Both the position numbers and the translations under genes were made by a program. Under the pieces are notes generated by a model. That model worked only from the letters and a program-made list of their open reading frames with translations, searched no databases and was not told the origin of the DNA. A stretch of 64,000 nt of DNA from Coleofasciculus sp937127375 (GTDB taxonomy: Bacteria; Cyanobacteriota; Cyanobacteriia; Cyanobacteriales; Coleofasciculaceae). Shown piece by piece: positions 15,661 through 25,000 of the stretch. The stretch lies in NCBI GenBank assembly GCA_040218875.1, contig JAVJQP010000021.1; one strand, given 5' to 3'. Numbering within the stretch: the stretch's first letter is position 1; each line of letters opens with the position of its first letter.

Positions 15661-16485
15661 ATGAGCCAACCCACACCCGATCAACTGCAAATCTTTCTTG
15701 ATATCGCCACAGAAGCTGCGATGGCAGCCGGGGCAATCTTGCAAACCTACTGGGGTAAACTAGATGCCGTAGAAGAGAAAGGGCGTCCAGGTGATTTAGT
15801 CACCGTTGCAGATAAAGAAGCAGAAGCCGTCATTTTAAAAGTCTTAAGGCGTCATGTCCCCCATCATGCTATTTTGGCAGAAGAATCGGGTCAAGGGGGA
15901 GATCAACAGAGTAAATATCGGTGGGCAATTGATCCCCTCGACGGCACTACCAATTATGCTCATCAATACCCCATTGCCTCTACATCAGTGGGATTACTCA
16001 TTAACGAAATCCCGCAAGTGGGAGTGATCTATAATCCCTTTCGCAATGAACTCTTTCGCGCCGCTAAGGGATTAGGGGCGACTTGCAACCGCCGTCCCAT
16101 TCACGTCTCTAACACATCTACTTTCAATCAAAGCTTACTGGTAACTGGCTTTGCCTATGACCGTCGCGAAACCCCAGATAATAACTATGCCGAGTTTTGT
16201 CACCTAACTCACCTCACCCAAGGGGTTCGCCGCAGTGGTTCAGCCTCACTGGATTTGGCAGATGTGGCTTGTGGACGCTTAGATGGTTATTGGGAACGGG
16301 GAATTTCGCCCTGGGATATTACGGCTGGTGTAGTATTAGTGCAAGAGGCAGGTGGCACAGTCACCGCTTATGATGGTAGCCCCCTCGTCCTAAAATCTGG
16401 ACGAATTCTCGCCACCAATGGTCAAATTCATGACCAACTCAGCCAGGAACTTTTACAGACACCACCCCTGTCCAGTTGGAATTGA
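15661..16485 (+). CDS. suhB: Inositol monophosphatase family protein
   Basis: 274 residues. Mg-dependent sugar/inositol phosphatase motifs are visible: LAEESG (metal-binding Glu), IDPLDGTTNY (family signature 1) and SPWDITAGVVLVQEAGG (signature 2). Substrates may be inositol-1-phosphate, histidinol phosphate or a related phosphate, which sequence alone does not decide. The start ATG at 15661 fits the family length. The upstream gap to the divergent purK is about 260 bp and should carry both promoters. The sequence after the stop leads into tandem arrays. Confidence 0.9.
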   Translation: MSQPTPDQLQIFLDIATEAAMAAGAILQTYWGKLDAVEEKGRPGDLVTVADKEAEAVILKVLRRHVPHHAILAEESGQGGDQQSKYRWAIDPLDGTTNYAHQYPIASTSVGLLINEIPQVGVIYNPFRNELFRAAKGLGATCNRRPIHVSNTSTFNQSLLVTGFAYDRRETPDNNYAEFCHLTHLTQGVRRSGSASLDLADVACGRLDGYWERGISPWDITAGVVLVQEAGGTVTAYDGSPLVLKSGRILATNGQIHDQLSQELLQTPPLSSWN

Positions 16486-16585
16486 GAGCAAGTCCGTCTA
16501 AACTGAACTCTTACACCATTTTTAGTCAGTCCCGACATCCGCCAAGACCTTAAGGATGTTGTCGGCTAATTCGGAAAACCTAATC

Positions 16586-16740
16586 CCCAGCCCCCTTCCG
16601 TTCCCCTTATAGATCCCCCTTCCGTCCCCCTTATAGATCCCCCTTCCGTCCCCCTTATAGATCCCCCTTCCGTCCCCCTTTTGATCCCCCTTCCGTCCCC
16701 CTTATCGATCCCCCTTATCGATCCCCCTTCCGTCCCCCTT
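16586..16740. repeat. 24-bp class tandem array (GATCCCCCTTCCGTCCCCCTT)
   Basis: About six imperfect copies of a roughly 24-bp unit, GATCCCCCTTCCGTCCCCCT plus TATA. It runs directly into the 36-bp array. Confidence 0.75.
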
Positions 16741-16745
16741 CAAAA

Positions 16746-16930
16746 GGGGGAGACCAAAGGGTGCTTCGCTTTTGGTTCCATGGGGGAGACCAAAGGGTGC
16801 TTCGCTTTTGGTTCCATGGGGGAGACCAAAGGGTGCTTCGCTTTTGGTTTCATGGGGGAGACCAAAGGATGCTTCGCTTTTTTTCCATGGGGAAGCCAAA
16901 GGATGCTTCGCTTTTTGTTCCATGGGGAAG
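16746..16930. repeat. 36-bp tandem array with internal ACCAAA/TTTGGT arms
   Basis: Five copies of a 36-bp unit beginning GGGGGAGACCAAAGGGTGCT and ending GGTTCCAT; the last two copies drift. Each unit can fold through ACCAAA...TTTGGT. The units are contiguous, with no spacers, so it is not CRISPR. It lies 120 bp before the DnaJ-TPR gene. Confidence 0.8.
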
Positions 16931-17053
16931 CCAGATTACCCCTATCTTGGGAGATGTATTTTCTACAATAGCTATGAGGATGTCAAGGGGGTCTCTTATC
17001 TCTAAGGCAGACTATAAAACTATTCTTTCGTCACAGCAATTGGACAGCACCCT

Positions 17054-18007
17054 ATGGCTTTTGAAATTGAACGCGGACTTTTTAAGTATGATTTCACGGA
17101 TTATCATGCCATTCTAGGCGTTCCCGTCGATGCGGATGAGAAGACAGTCCGGAAGCAGTATCTCAAAGTAACTCGCCGTCTCCACCCTGACAGCAGCAAA
17201 TTCAAAACAGATGAGGAAAAACAGCAAGCCAATGAACTGTTAACCAAACTCGTCAATCCTGCCAAGGAACAACTGTTTCGCGGCAGTCGCGACTATAGGA
17301 TCAGTTTAGGACACATGGGCAAGCGTCTAGCCGCAGAAGGAGGAAAAATTTCTATTTATAGTGACGTGGCTAAACAATTGGCAAAAGCTGGTGCAAATGC
17401 CGATGCTGTTTATCGAAACTCCTTGAAATCGCTAGCATCTAAGCAATACGAATCTCTTGATCGAGTCGTGGACGTCACTGGCGAAATCAGTGAACTCAAC
17501 TTAGTTTACTTGATGCTTCAAGGAAAAACATCCAAATCAGGCATCGGCAAAACCTCTCCAGGAACAGCCGTTTCCAAAACAGCAGGACCGGGTAAGGCGG
17601 TCAAGAAAACCCAAGCTGGTGCCGCTACCAGTGATGCCTCAACCAAGGGGGGTGGAACTCAAGAAGGCTCAAAAGTTGCTGCCTATATCAGCCGTGCCGA
17701 CAGCTACATGCAGAAAAACAATTTTGCGGGTGCTGTTTTAGAATTACGAGAAGCCCTCAAATTAGAGCAAACCAATAGCAAATGTCATGGTTTATTAGGG
17801 TTAGCTTATTTAAAGCAAAATCAAGTGTCCATGGCTAAGGTTCACATTAATAAAGCCTTGCAATTAAATCCGCAGGAAGAAAACGCCTTGAAAGGGAAAC
17901 AATATATCGACAAATTAACCCAGAAATCGGGTTCAGGCAAAAAGCCGAAAGAGCAATCGGGTGGCGGGGGTCTATTTGGAGGATTGTTTGGCGGCAAGAA
18001 AAAGTAA
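17054..18007 (+). CDS. DnaJ-domain protein with C-terminal TPR repeats
   Basis: 317 residues. An N-terminal J-domain (residues 14-75) starts DYHAILGVPVDADEKTVRKQ and has the HPD motif at 44-46, needed to stimulate DnaK ATPase. A basic Ser/Gly/Thr-rich linker spans about 155-205. Two TPR-like helix pairs follow (AAYISRADSYMQKNNFAGAV and HGLLGLAYLKQNQVSMAKVH). The tail GGGGLFGGLFGGKKK is glycine-rich. It lacks the zinc finger and client domain of true DnaJ, so it is a specialised J-protein co-chaperone; the client is unknown. The same J+TPR arrangement occurs in other cyanobacteria. The region upstream is filled by two tandem arrays. Confidence 0.85.
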   Translation: MAFEIERGLFKYDFTDYHAILGVPVDADEKTVRKQYLKVTRRLHPDSSKFKTDEEKQQANELLTKLVNPAKEQLFRGSRDYRISLGHMGKRLAAEGGKISIYSDVAKQLAKAGANADAVYRNSLKSLASKQYESLDRVVDVTGEISELNLVYLMLQGKTSKSGIGKTSPGTAVSKTAGPGKAVKKTQAGAATSDASTKGGGTQEGSKVAAYISRADSYMQKNNFAGAVLELREALKLEQTNSKCHGLLGLAYLKQNQVSMAKVHINKALQLNPQEENALKGKQYIDKLTQKSGSGKKPKEQSGGGGLFGGLFGGKKK

Positions 18008-18254
18008 GGGAATCAGGGACAAAGGGTCAACTGCTGCGTCCCCTTGTGGGCGCAGCTTGTAACTAATGTATAGCATCACCTTGCTCAGGGAAAATGTATC
18101 CTGGCTTCCCCAGCTCCCCCAGCTCTCCCAGCTTCCCCCGCTCCCCCTCACCACAACACTTATTCCGCAGCCCCTAAGTATTCAACCGGACAATGAGATA
18201 ACTTGCAAAAAGGATCGTTGGCGGTAGATGATAGGAGAGGAATCCACCCTTTAG

Positions 18255-19247
18255 GTGGTTAGCAGATTGAACGATAGGTGGATGAATAATCTAGAGTTTT
18301 ACGATTATAAGCCGCACCTAAGCAGCTTACGTGAGGAGATATTCAAGGGTTTGACTCAACCCCAAAAAGCGATCGCGCCCAAGTTCTTTTATGATAAACG
18401 TGGGTCGGAACTGTTTGATCAGATCTGTGAGGTGGAGGAATACTATCCCACCCGTACAGAAATTTATCTGTTAAAAACCTATTGCGCTGACATTGCCCAA
18501 CTCGTGGGTCAAGATTGCTTACTGATCGAGTATGGTAGTGGTAATAGTACCAAAGTCCGCTTACTGTTAGATGCCTTGCCGCATCTAGCCGGCTATATGC
18601 CTATCGATATCTCTCAAGAACACATGCTGCAAGCGTCAGCAGAATTAGCACAACGCTATCCTGACTTGGATGTGATCGCCGTTTGTGCAGATTACACTCA
18701 GGATTTTCAACTGCCACCCTACAGCAAAAAACCCGTCAATCACAAGCTAATTTTCTTTCCGGGTTCTACGATTGGCAATCTTCATCCCCAGGAAGCACTC
18801 CATCTGCTCAAAACTTCAGCCAGTCTTTTGGATAAAGGCGATGGTATGTTAATTGGTGTCGATTTGAAAAAAGACCCAGCTATTTTAAATGCTGCCTATA
18901 ATGATGCCCAGGGAGTTACGGCTGAATTTAATCTCAACCTGTTAGAACGGATCAATCAGGATTTAAACGCTAATTTTGATTTATCCCATTTTCGCCACTG
19001 GGCTTTTTATAATAAAGATGAAAGCCGCATTGAGATGCACTTAGTCAGTCTCAAGGAACAAACCGTGGTTATAGATAACACACCGTTTCACTTTCGTCAA
19101 GATGAAACGATTCACACCGAAAACTCATATAAATACAGTGTTGAAGAGTTCCAGGATATGGCAACTTATGCGGGATTCGAGGCTCAAAAGGTATGGACAG
19201 ATGCTGATCATCTCTTCAGTCTCCACTACCTAACGATTAGCCATTAG
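18255..19247 (+). CDS. egtD: L-histidine N-alpha-methyltransferase (ergothioneine synthesis)
   Basis: SAM-dependent trimethylation of histidine to hercynine, the first step to ergothioneine. About 330 residues, with the family pattern: PKFFYDKRGSELFDQICEVE and YYPTRTE near the N-terminus, then IEYGSGNSTKVRLLLDAL (SAM site), and FFPGSTIGNLHP. The frame opens at GTG 18255. ATG 18282 (MNNLEFYDYKP), ten codons later and preceded by AGGTGG, is an equally good start. No egtB is adjacent; in some cyanobacteria the two are unlinked. A hairpin repeat follows 26 bp after the stop. Confidence 0.9.
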   Translation: MVSRLNDRWMNNLEFYDYKPHLSSLREEIFKGLTQPQKAIAPKFFYDKRGSELFDQICEVEEYYPTRTEIYLLKTYCADIAQLVGQDCLLIEYGSGNSTKVRLLLDALPHLAGYMPIDISQEHMLQASAELAQRYPDLDVIAVCADYTQDFQLPPYSKKPVNHKLIFFPGSTIGNLHPQEALHLLKTSASLLDKGDGMLIGVDLKKDPAILNAAYNDAQGVTAEFNLNLLERINQDLNANFDLSHFRHWAFYNKDESRIEMHLVSLKEQTVVIDNTPFHFRQDETIHTENSYKYSVEEFQDMATYAGFEAQKVWTDADHLFSLHYLTISH

Positions 19248-19273
19248 AAATTTTAATTCCCGGTTCCCTAGAA

Positions 19274-19332
19274 GGGCGGGTTTAGTCAAATTATCGGTTT
19301 ATGGCAAAATGTGAGCGGTAAAACCCGCCCCT
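19274..19332. repeat. GGGCGGGTTT hairpin element, copy 4
   Basis: Arms GGGCGGGTTTAGTC and GGTAAAACCCGCCC, placed just after egtD, a likely terminator position. Confidence 0.75.
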
Positions 19333-19336
19333 ACAT

Positions 19337-19509
19337 CCCTGTTCCCTGTTCCCTGTTCCCTGTTCCCTGTTCCCTGTTCCCTGTTCTCCGTTCCCTGTTC
19401 CCTGTTCCCTGTTCTCCGTTCCCTGTTCCCTGTTCCCTGTTCCCTGTTCTCCGTTCCCTGTTCCCTGTTCCCTGTTCCCTGTTCCCTGTTCCCTGTTCTC
19501 CGTTCCCTG
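19337..19509. repeat. Heptanucleotide array (CCCTGTT)n abutting hisS start
   Basis: About 25 tandem 7-bp units, CCCTGTT with CTCCGTT variants. The array ends four bases before the hisS ATG. The complementary GGGAACA heptad recurs at 11980-12017, 32908-32930 and near 43120-43170. Confidence 0.9.
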
Positions 19510-19513
19510 AAAA

Positions 19514-20902
19514 ATGGCAAAAGCTGACAAAATAAACTTTTCTTGTCCGAGTGGTTTTCCCGAATTTCTCCCAGGCGAAAAGCGCCTGGAGATGTATTTA
19601 ATCGATACCATCCGCCAAGTTTTTGAGCGATATGGATTCACACCCATCGAGACGCCAGCAGTTGAGCGATTAGAAGTTCTGCAAGCCAAAGGAAATCAAG
19701 GGGATAATATTATTTACGGGTTGCAACCAATTTTGCCGCCCAATCGCCAAGCCGAAAAAGAAAAGGCGGGAGAAAGTGGTTCAGAAGAGAGAGCATTAAA
19801 GTTTGATCAGACGGTTCCCTTAGCGGCTTATATTGCCCGTCACCTGAATGAACTTCAGTTCCCCTTTGCCCGCTATCAGATGGATAATGTATTTCGGGGA
19901 GAACGGGCAAAAGCCGGACGCTATCGCCAATTTCGCCAATGTGATATTGATGTGGTGGGTCGTAATAAGCTAAGTTTGCTCTATGATGCTCAAATTCCAG
20001 CGATTATTGCCGAAATTTTTACGGCGATTAATATTGGAGACTTTTTGATCCGCATAAACAATCGCAAAGTTCTCAGTGGGTTCTTTGAGTCGATTGGTTT
20101 AGACGAGAGCAAAATTATGCCCTCCATCCGGATTGTGGATGCAGCCGAGAAAATTGGCGAAACAAAGGTGAAAAAAGCGCTCCTGGCTGAAGGGTTATCC
20201 GATGAACAAGTCGAGCAAATTCTCACTTTCACCAAGATTCAGGGTTCGGTGGATGAGGTGTTGGCACAATTAAACGCCATGCTTGAGGATAAACCAGACG
20301 CTCAGGTATTGAAAACGGGCATTGCTGAACTAGAAACGGTGATTACCGGAGTGCGGAATTTGGGGGTGAGCGATCGCGTATTTTGCATTGACCTCTCCAT
20401 TGCCCGTGGATTAGATTATTACACGGGAACGGTGTATGAAACAACACTCGTTGGTCATGAAGCCTTGGGCAGTATTTGTTCCGGGGGACGGTATGAAGAA
20501 CTCGTGGGTATGTTTGTTGGGGATAAAATGCCAGGAGTGGGCATTTCCATCGGCTTAACTCGGTTGATGAGTCGGTTGATTCAAGCCGGGATGCTAGAAT
20601 CCTTCTCCTCCACACCCGCTCAAGTGATGGTGGTGAATATGCAAAGTGACCTGATGCCTTTATATTTAGAAGTATCTCAGAAACTGCGTCAGGCCCGAAT
20701 TAGTACAGTGACCAGTTTTGAGGAGCGTTCTGTAGGCAAACAGTTACAGCAAGCTGATAAACGGGGAATTCCCTTCTGTGTCATTATTGGCTCGGAAGAA
20801 GCAGCCGCTCAAAAATGCGGTCTGAAAAACATGAAAACCGGGGAGCAAATTGCTGTCAATATAGAGCAGCTAGCTGATGAGGTGAGCAAGCAACTAGCCT
20901 AA
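19514..20902 (+). CDS. hisS: Histidyl-tRNA synthetase
   Basis: Class II synthetase charging tRNA-His. 462 residues. Motif 2 and surroundings read NVFRGERAKAGRYRQFRQCD. The histidine-binding signature RGLDYYTGTVYET, motif 3 GVGISIGLTRLMSRL and the C-terminal anticodon-binding domain (from about residue 365) are present. The start ATG at 19514 gives MAKADKINFSCPSGFPEFLP, matching cyanobacterial HisS. An insertion rich in Lys/Glu/Ser (NRQAEKEKAGESGSEER) sits before motif 2, as in relatives. The ribosome site would fall inside the heptad array that ends 4 bp upstream, so initiation may be unusual. A perfect palindrome follows the stop. Confidence 0.95.
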   Translation: MAKADKINFSCPSGFPEFLPGEKRLEMYLIDTIRQVFERYGFTPIETPAVERLEVLQAKGNQGDNIIYGLQPILPPNRQAEKEKAGESGSEERALKFDQTVPLAAYIARHLNELQFPFARYQMDNVFRGERAKAGRYRQFRQCDIDVVGRNKLSLLYDAQIPAIIAEIFTAINIGDFLIRINNRKVLSGFFESIGLDESKIMPSIRIVDAAEKIGETKVKKALLAEGLSDEQVEQILTFTKIQGSVDEVLAQLNAMLEDKPDAQVLKTGIAELETVITGVRNLGVSDRVFCIDLSIARGLDYYTGTVYETTLVGHEALGSICSGGRYEELVGMFVGDKMPGVGISIGLTRLMSRLIQAGMLESFSSTPAQVMVVNMQSDLMPLYLEVSQKLRQARISTVTSFEERSVGKQLQQADKRGIPFCVIIGSEEAAAQKCGLKNMKTGEQIAVNIEQLADEVSKQLA

Positions 20903-20909
20903 GCATTCC

Positions 20910-20939
20910 TGTAGAGACGTTGCATGCAACGTCTCTACA
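20910..20939. terminator. 30-bp perfect palindrome (TGTAGAGACGTTGCA type), copy 1
   Basis: Perfectly self-complementary 30-mer beginning TGTAGAGACGTTGCA, 8 bp after the hisS stop, where it can form a terminator hairpin. Identical copies lie at 33124-33153 and, inside lysC, at 33954-33983. Confidence 0.75.
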
Positions 20940-21094
20940 GAATGGGCAATTTTGTAGCATCAATTACAGACAATGCCGTTAATAATAGATATAAAAAGCA
21001 GCTACTGTAAGCCTTACAGCCTTCTTCCATCTGCCTTCGGACTTGGAGCTTTCTTGTACTAGCGATCGCACATTTGAGAAAAATCAACCATGAA

Positions 21095-21631
21095 CTACAC
21101 TGCCACCAAAGCGTCTTGATAACGGTTATGGAGTAAACTGACATGAACTTGACTAAGAGCATACCAGGTTTGCTCACTGACCACTCCATCTTCCACTAAG
21201 CCATGACGTTTTTGGAACGATCGCACAGCCGATTCCGTTTGTTCGCCAAAATCACCATCAATTGGCGCTGAATAATCCTGAGTCAGATGCAGCACCCACT
21301 GTACAGGAATCACCATATCATGTCTGCTCCCTCGATTGAGTACAGGCATATTAACCGGGGCACCCTGATAAAGAGCTTGCCACGTCAGGGAATCGACAAT
21401 ACCATCGGCTTTGAGGAACATACTTTGCTGAAATTCCATCACAGCATCATGGACACAGCGATCAAAATACCCTCCCATTGGACCCGTGTAGGTACCGCAC
21501 TGAGCCAAAAGCTTTTGCAGTTCTAAAACCTCGGCTCCCACCGAACCCAGTTGCAGTATAGGTTTTTGAACCGACGATTTAGCTGTGAGTCTAACCTTGG
21601 ATGTTGTTTCTGGATTAAAAAGCGCTTGCAT
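21095..21631 (-). CDS. Protein with two peptidoglycan-binding (PG_binding_1) domains
   Basis: 178 residues. Two repeats: residues about 27-90 (LQLGSVGAEVLELQKLLAQC, ending DGIVDSLTWQALY) and 97-165 (LNRGSRHDMVIPVQWVLHLT, then IDGDFGEQTESAVRSFQKRH and GVVSEQTWYALS). Both carry the D-G-x(F/V)-x-x-x-T-x-x-A-V pattern of PG_binding_1. There is no signal peptide and no catalytic domain, so export is uncertain. Such stand-alone proteins are common in cyanobacteria. The gene is single, convergent to hisS. Confidence 0.85.
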   Translation of the reverse strand: MQALFNPETTSKVRLTAKSSVQKPILQLGSVGAEVLELQKLLAQCGTYTGPMGGYFDRCVHDAVMEFQQSMFLKADGIVDSLTWQALYQGAPVNMPVLNRGSRHDMVIPVQWVLHLTQDYSAPIDGDFGEQTESAVRSFQKRHGLVEDGVVSEQTWYALSQVHVSLLHNRYQDALVAV

Positions 21632-22075
21632 AATACAGTCCTCATAAGTTTAAGTACTGGACGCCAGGAAATAAATTTCCGGCTTAAAGCTAAAGTAAGC
21701 TAAAGCTTACTGGGTAAGTCTTTGAACCCGTTTGAACGGGATAAGAGCTTTGAGAGGAGTATTTGAGTTCAGGGCTTAATGAGCGTGACATTAATTTTAA
21801 GATACTGTTGATATCTGGGAACTTATCCTAGCTAACCCAATCAGCCTTGTCATCATCCGATTGGGCAATTGGGTGCAAGGATGCATTCTATCTCAACTTA
21901 ATCCTACAGTAGGTTTAACGGAAGGGAAATCATGCAAAAGCGATCGCGCCTGAGTGGGAAGGTTCAAGTACGCGATCGCTTAATTCAATTTAACGGATTT
22001 TATCTCAACCTGTGGAAACCCGCGCAGGCGGGTTTCGTTTGTGTAGCTGCGGTTTCAACCGCCAAATTAACTAGG
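21632..22075. other. Intergenic region with dispersed repeats
   Basis: Holds a TAAAGCTAAAGTAAGCTAAA repeat (21685-21705), a pair of AACCCGTTTGAACGG arms (21726-21740), two HIP1 octamers and a hairpin GAAACCCGC/GCGGGTTTC at 22016-22038, just beyond the 3' end of the protease gene, where it may terminate it. A 68-codon open frame at 21932-22138 runs across this repeat and is not convincing. Confidence 0.5.
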
Positions 22076-25000
22076 CTAGGCGAGGATAAAATCGCTACTG
22101 TTGAGGGCACTCGCTTGAATCCCACTCAAGATAGCTAGGTCTGTATTGAAGGCACTAATCCGAGTATCATTACCATCTTGAATCAGGTCGAGCTGTTGGA
22201 ACGTGATACCCAAACCACGAATGCCAATCCGGTCAATTTCTAGCTCAAAGTCGGTAATCGTGTGAGCCGCACTCGGAGCAAAGCCATTCACAATCCAGAA
22301 CTGCTCATCACCATTACCGCCTGTCATGGTGCTACCCCCATCACCACCGAACAATAGATCATCACCGTCGCCGCCTGAGAGTTGGTCATTGAAACCAGCA
22401 ATGAGGATATCATCACCTTTGCCGCCATCAAGACTATTATTGCCGGAACCAAACGAGGCATTAAGAATATCATCGCCATCGCCACCAGACAGTTGGTCAT
22501 TAAAGCCAGCTAAGAGATTGTCATCACCTTTGCCACCATCTAGGCTGTTATTTCCTGTACCAACAGAAGCATTAAGGATATCATCACCGTCGCCGCCCAA
22601 AAGTTGGTCATTGGAGCCAGCGAAGAGGTTGTCGTCACCTTTGCCCCCATCGAGCAGATTGTTCCCGCCACCATTAATGGCATTGAGGATATCATCGCCT
22701 TTACCGCCATCAAGCACGTTATGACTGCCACCACCGGAAACATCAAGGATATCGTCACCCTTACCGCCTAATAGGTGATCATTAGAGCCAGCTAATAGAA
22801 CATCGTTACCTTTGCCGCCATCAAGCAGGTTATTTCCGCCACCATTGGAAGCATCAAGGGTATCATGACCTTTGCCGCCAAACAACTGATCGTTGAAGTT
22901 AGCTAACAGTTCATCCTTGCCTTTACCCCCATCGAGCAGATTATTCCCTGCACCATTGGATACATCCAGAAGATCATTGCCAGCTTCACCAAATAATTGG
23001 TCGTAGCTATTGCCAATCAGCGTATCATTGCCTTTGCCGCCGTAGAACTGATTCCCACCTGCACTGGCTGAACCATCAACCTGATCATGACCACCCAGGG
23101 CAAAAACGATGACTGGACTATCCGTAATGGTGAAAACATCATTGCCATTGGTGCCAAATAGAGTTTGTGGAGGAATTTTTTGGTTGCCAAAGTCGATATT
23201 GGTGACTATATCACCAGAGCCGAGAGTTACTTTCTGACTACCACCGATAGGAAATGAATTACCCGTGAACGATAAGTTGTCAACCAGTAATCCTGAGTCA
23301 ACAACGGTATCTCCCACGTCCACAACCCCGATTCCCAGGGTAAAAGTACCGGCGGTTTGGAAGGTATAGGAAAAGGTGTCAAATCCTGTTTCTTCATCGA
23401 AAATGGTTGGAGAGAATCCAAAAGAGCTATTGGTATTCGCTAGCGTGTCCAACGTGTTTGACACAATCGAAACGAAGCCAAAATCGTTGAAGGAAGTGGG
23501 CGTAGCTTCGTTGGTAAGGAAGTTCCAATCAAAGCTCAATTGAGTGCCAGCCGACACTGTTACTGTTTGCTTGATTGCTGAACCAACGGTAGCATTGCCA
23601 TTGCCCAAACCATCTAGGCTTCCGGAAGTCAACCCCAGGAAAGTTTCTAGTTGGGTATCGCTTACAGAAGCACCGCCGTTAGTGAGTAACGCTTGATTGG
23701 TTCCCTCGGTTGGACCCGAACCAAAGGAAGCTGTCTCGATAGTCGTGTTACCCGTTGTTTGCCAAGGATCAAAGCTACCCGTTTCAAAACCACCGTTAAA
23801 ACTTGGAAAGGTCTGCTCCCAACCGGGTTTTAGCACCTCGGCAACGGTGTAAGTCCCTGGATTCAGGTTAGTGAAGGTATAGTCGCCGTTGATATCGGTT
23901 TTCGTAGAGGTCTCACCAGGATCGAGTTGACCGTTTTGATTATCGTCTAAGTAAATTGTCCAACCCGCCAAACCTGGCTCATTGGCATCTTGTTTTCCAT
24001 CCCCATTAAAATCATTCCACTTACTGCCGCTAATTTCTCCTGGCTGAGGTACTCCGACAAACACATTATCGATCGCCCAGTTATCGAAGCCATTACCACT
24101 ATGATTAACTTGACGCCAGCGGAAACTGGTGCTACTGGTTTGGGCTGCGGTAGGAACTGTTTCGGTGAGGGTTGTCCAACTGGTGAAGTCTTCGGTGTCA
24201 TAGAGTCCAAGCTGAGTCCAGCTAGTACCACCATTGATGGAATATTCCAGTACTACATCTTCCCCTGGATCAGCATTCTCACCACCATTCGAGCCATTGC
24301 CAAAGATGATGTCGAAGAAGACTGTACCGCCGCTGGAGACATCGACAAAGTTGGTGGTGGCAAAGCGAGAGTTCCCGCCAGAAGCACCACCGTTAAACCA
24401 TAGGGAGTTCCCATCACTACCGACAAAGTTGCTATTGGCTGTGCCATTGGTGATGGTTGACCATTGGCTATTGTCAATGTCGGGGTCAAAGTCATCAACA
24501 ACACTGTTGAGAATCGGTGGTCCAACCGTTACATTGTCTATTGCCCAGTTATCGAAATTATTGCCACTGTGAGCGATTTGCCGCCAACGGAAGTTGGTGC
24601 TACTCGTCTGAGCCGCAGTAGGAATCGTCTCCGTTAGGGTTGTCCAAGTGGTGAAGGCTTCAGTATCGTAAAGACCAAACTGGTTCCAGGTGCTGCCACC
24701 GTTTGTGGAGTATTCCAGCACCACGTCTTCTCCGGGATCGGCATTCTCGCCACCATTGAAGTTATCGCCAAAGATCAGGTCAAAGGTAATCGTGCCGCCA
24801 TTCGCGACATCGACCAGGTTGGTGATGGCAAAACGAGAGTTCCCGCCAGGAGAACCGCCGTTGAACCACAGGGAGTTCCCATCACTGCCCACAAAGTTGC
24901 TATTAGCTGTACCGTTGGTGATGGTTGACCATTGGCTATTGTCAATGTCTGGGTCAAAGTCATCAAAAATTACGGGAAGCACTGCAGGAGGGGTAGAGCC

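Noticed and set aside
16746..16930. 36-bp repeats considered as a CRISPR array
   Set aside because: The units are contiguous with no spacers, they drift, and no cas genes are in the window.
21932..22138. 68-codon frame opposite the protease C-terminus
   Set aside because: Built from HIP1 octamers and an AAACCCGC hairpin repeat, and overlaps the protease stop.
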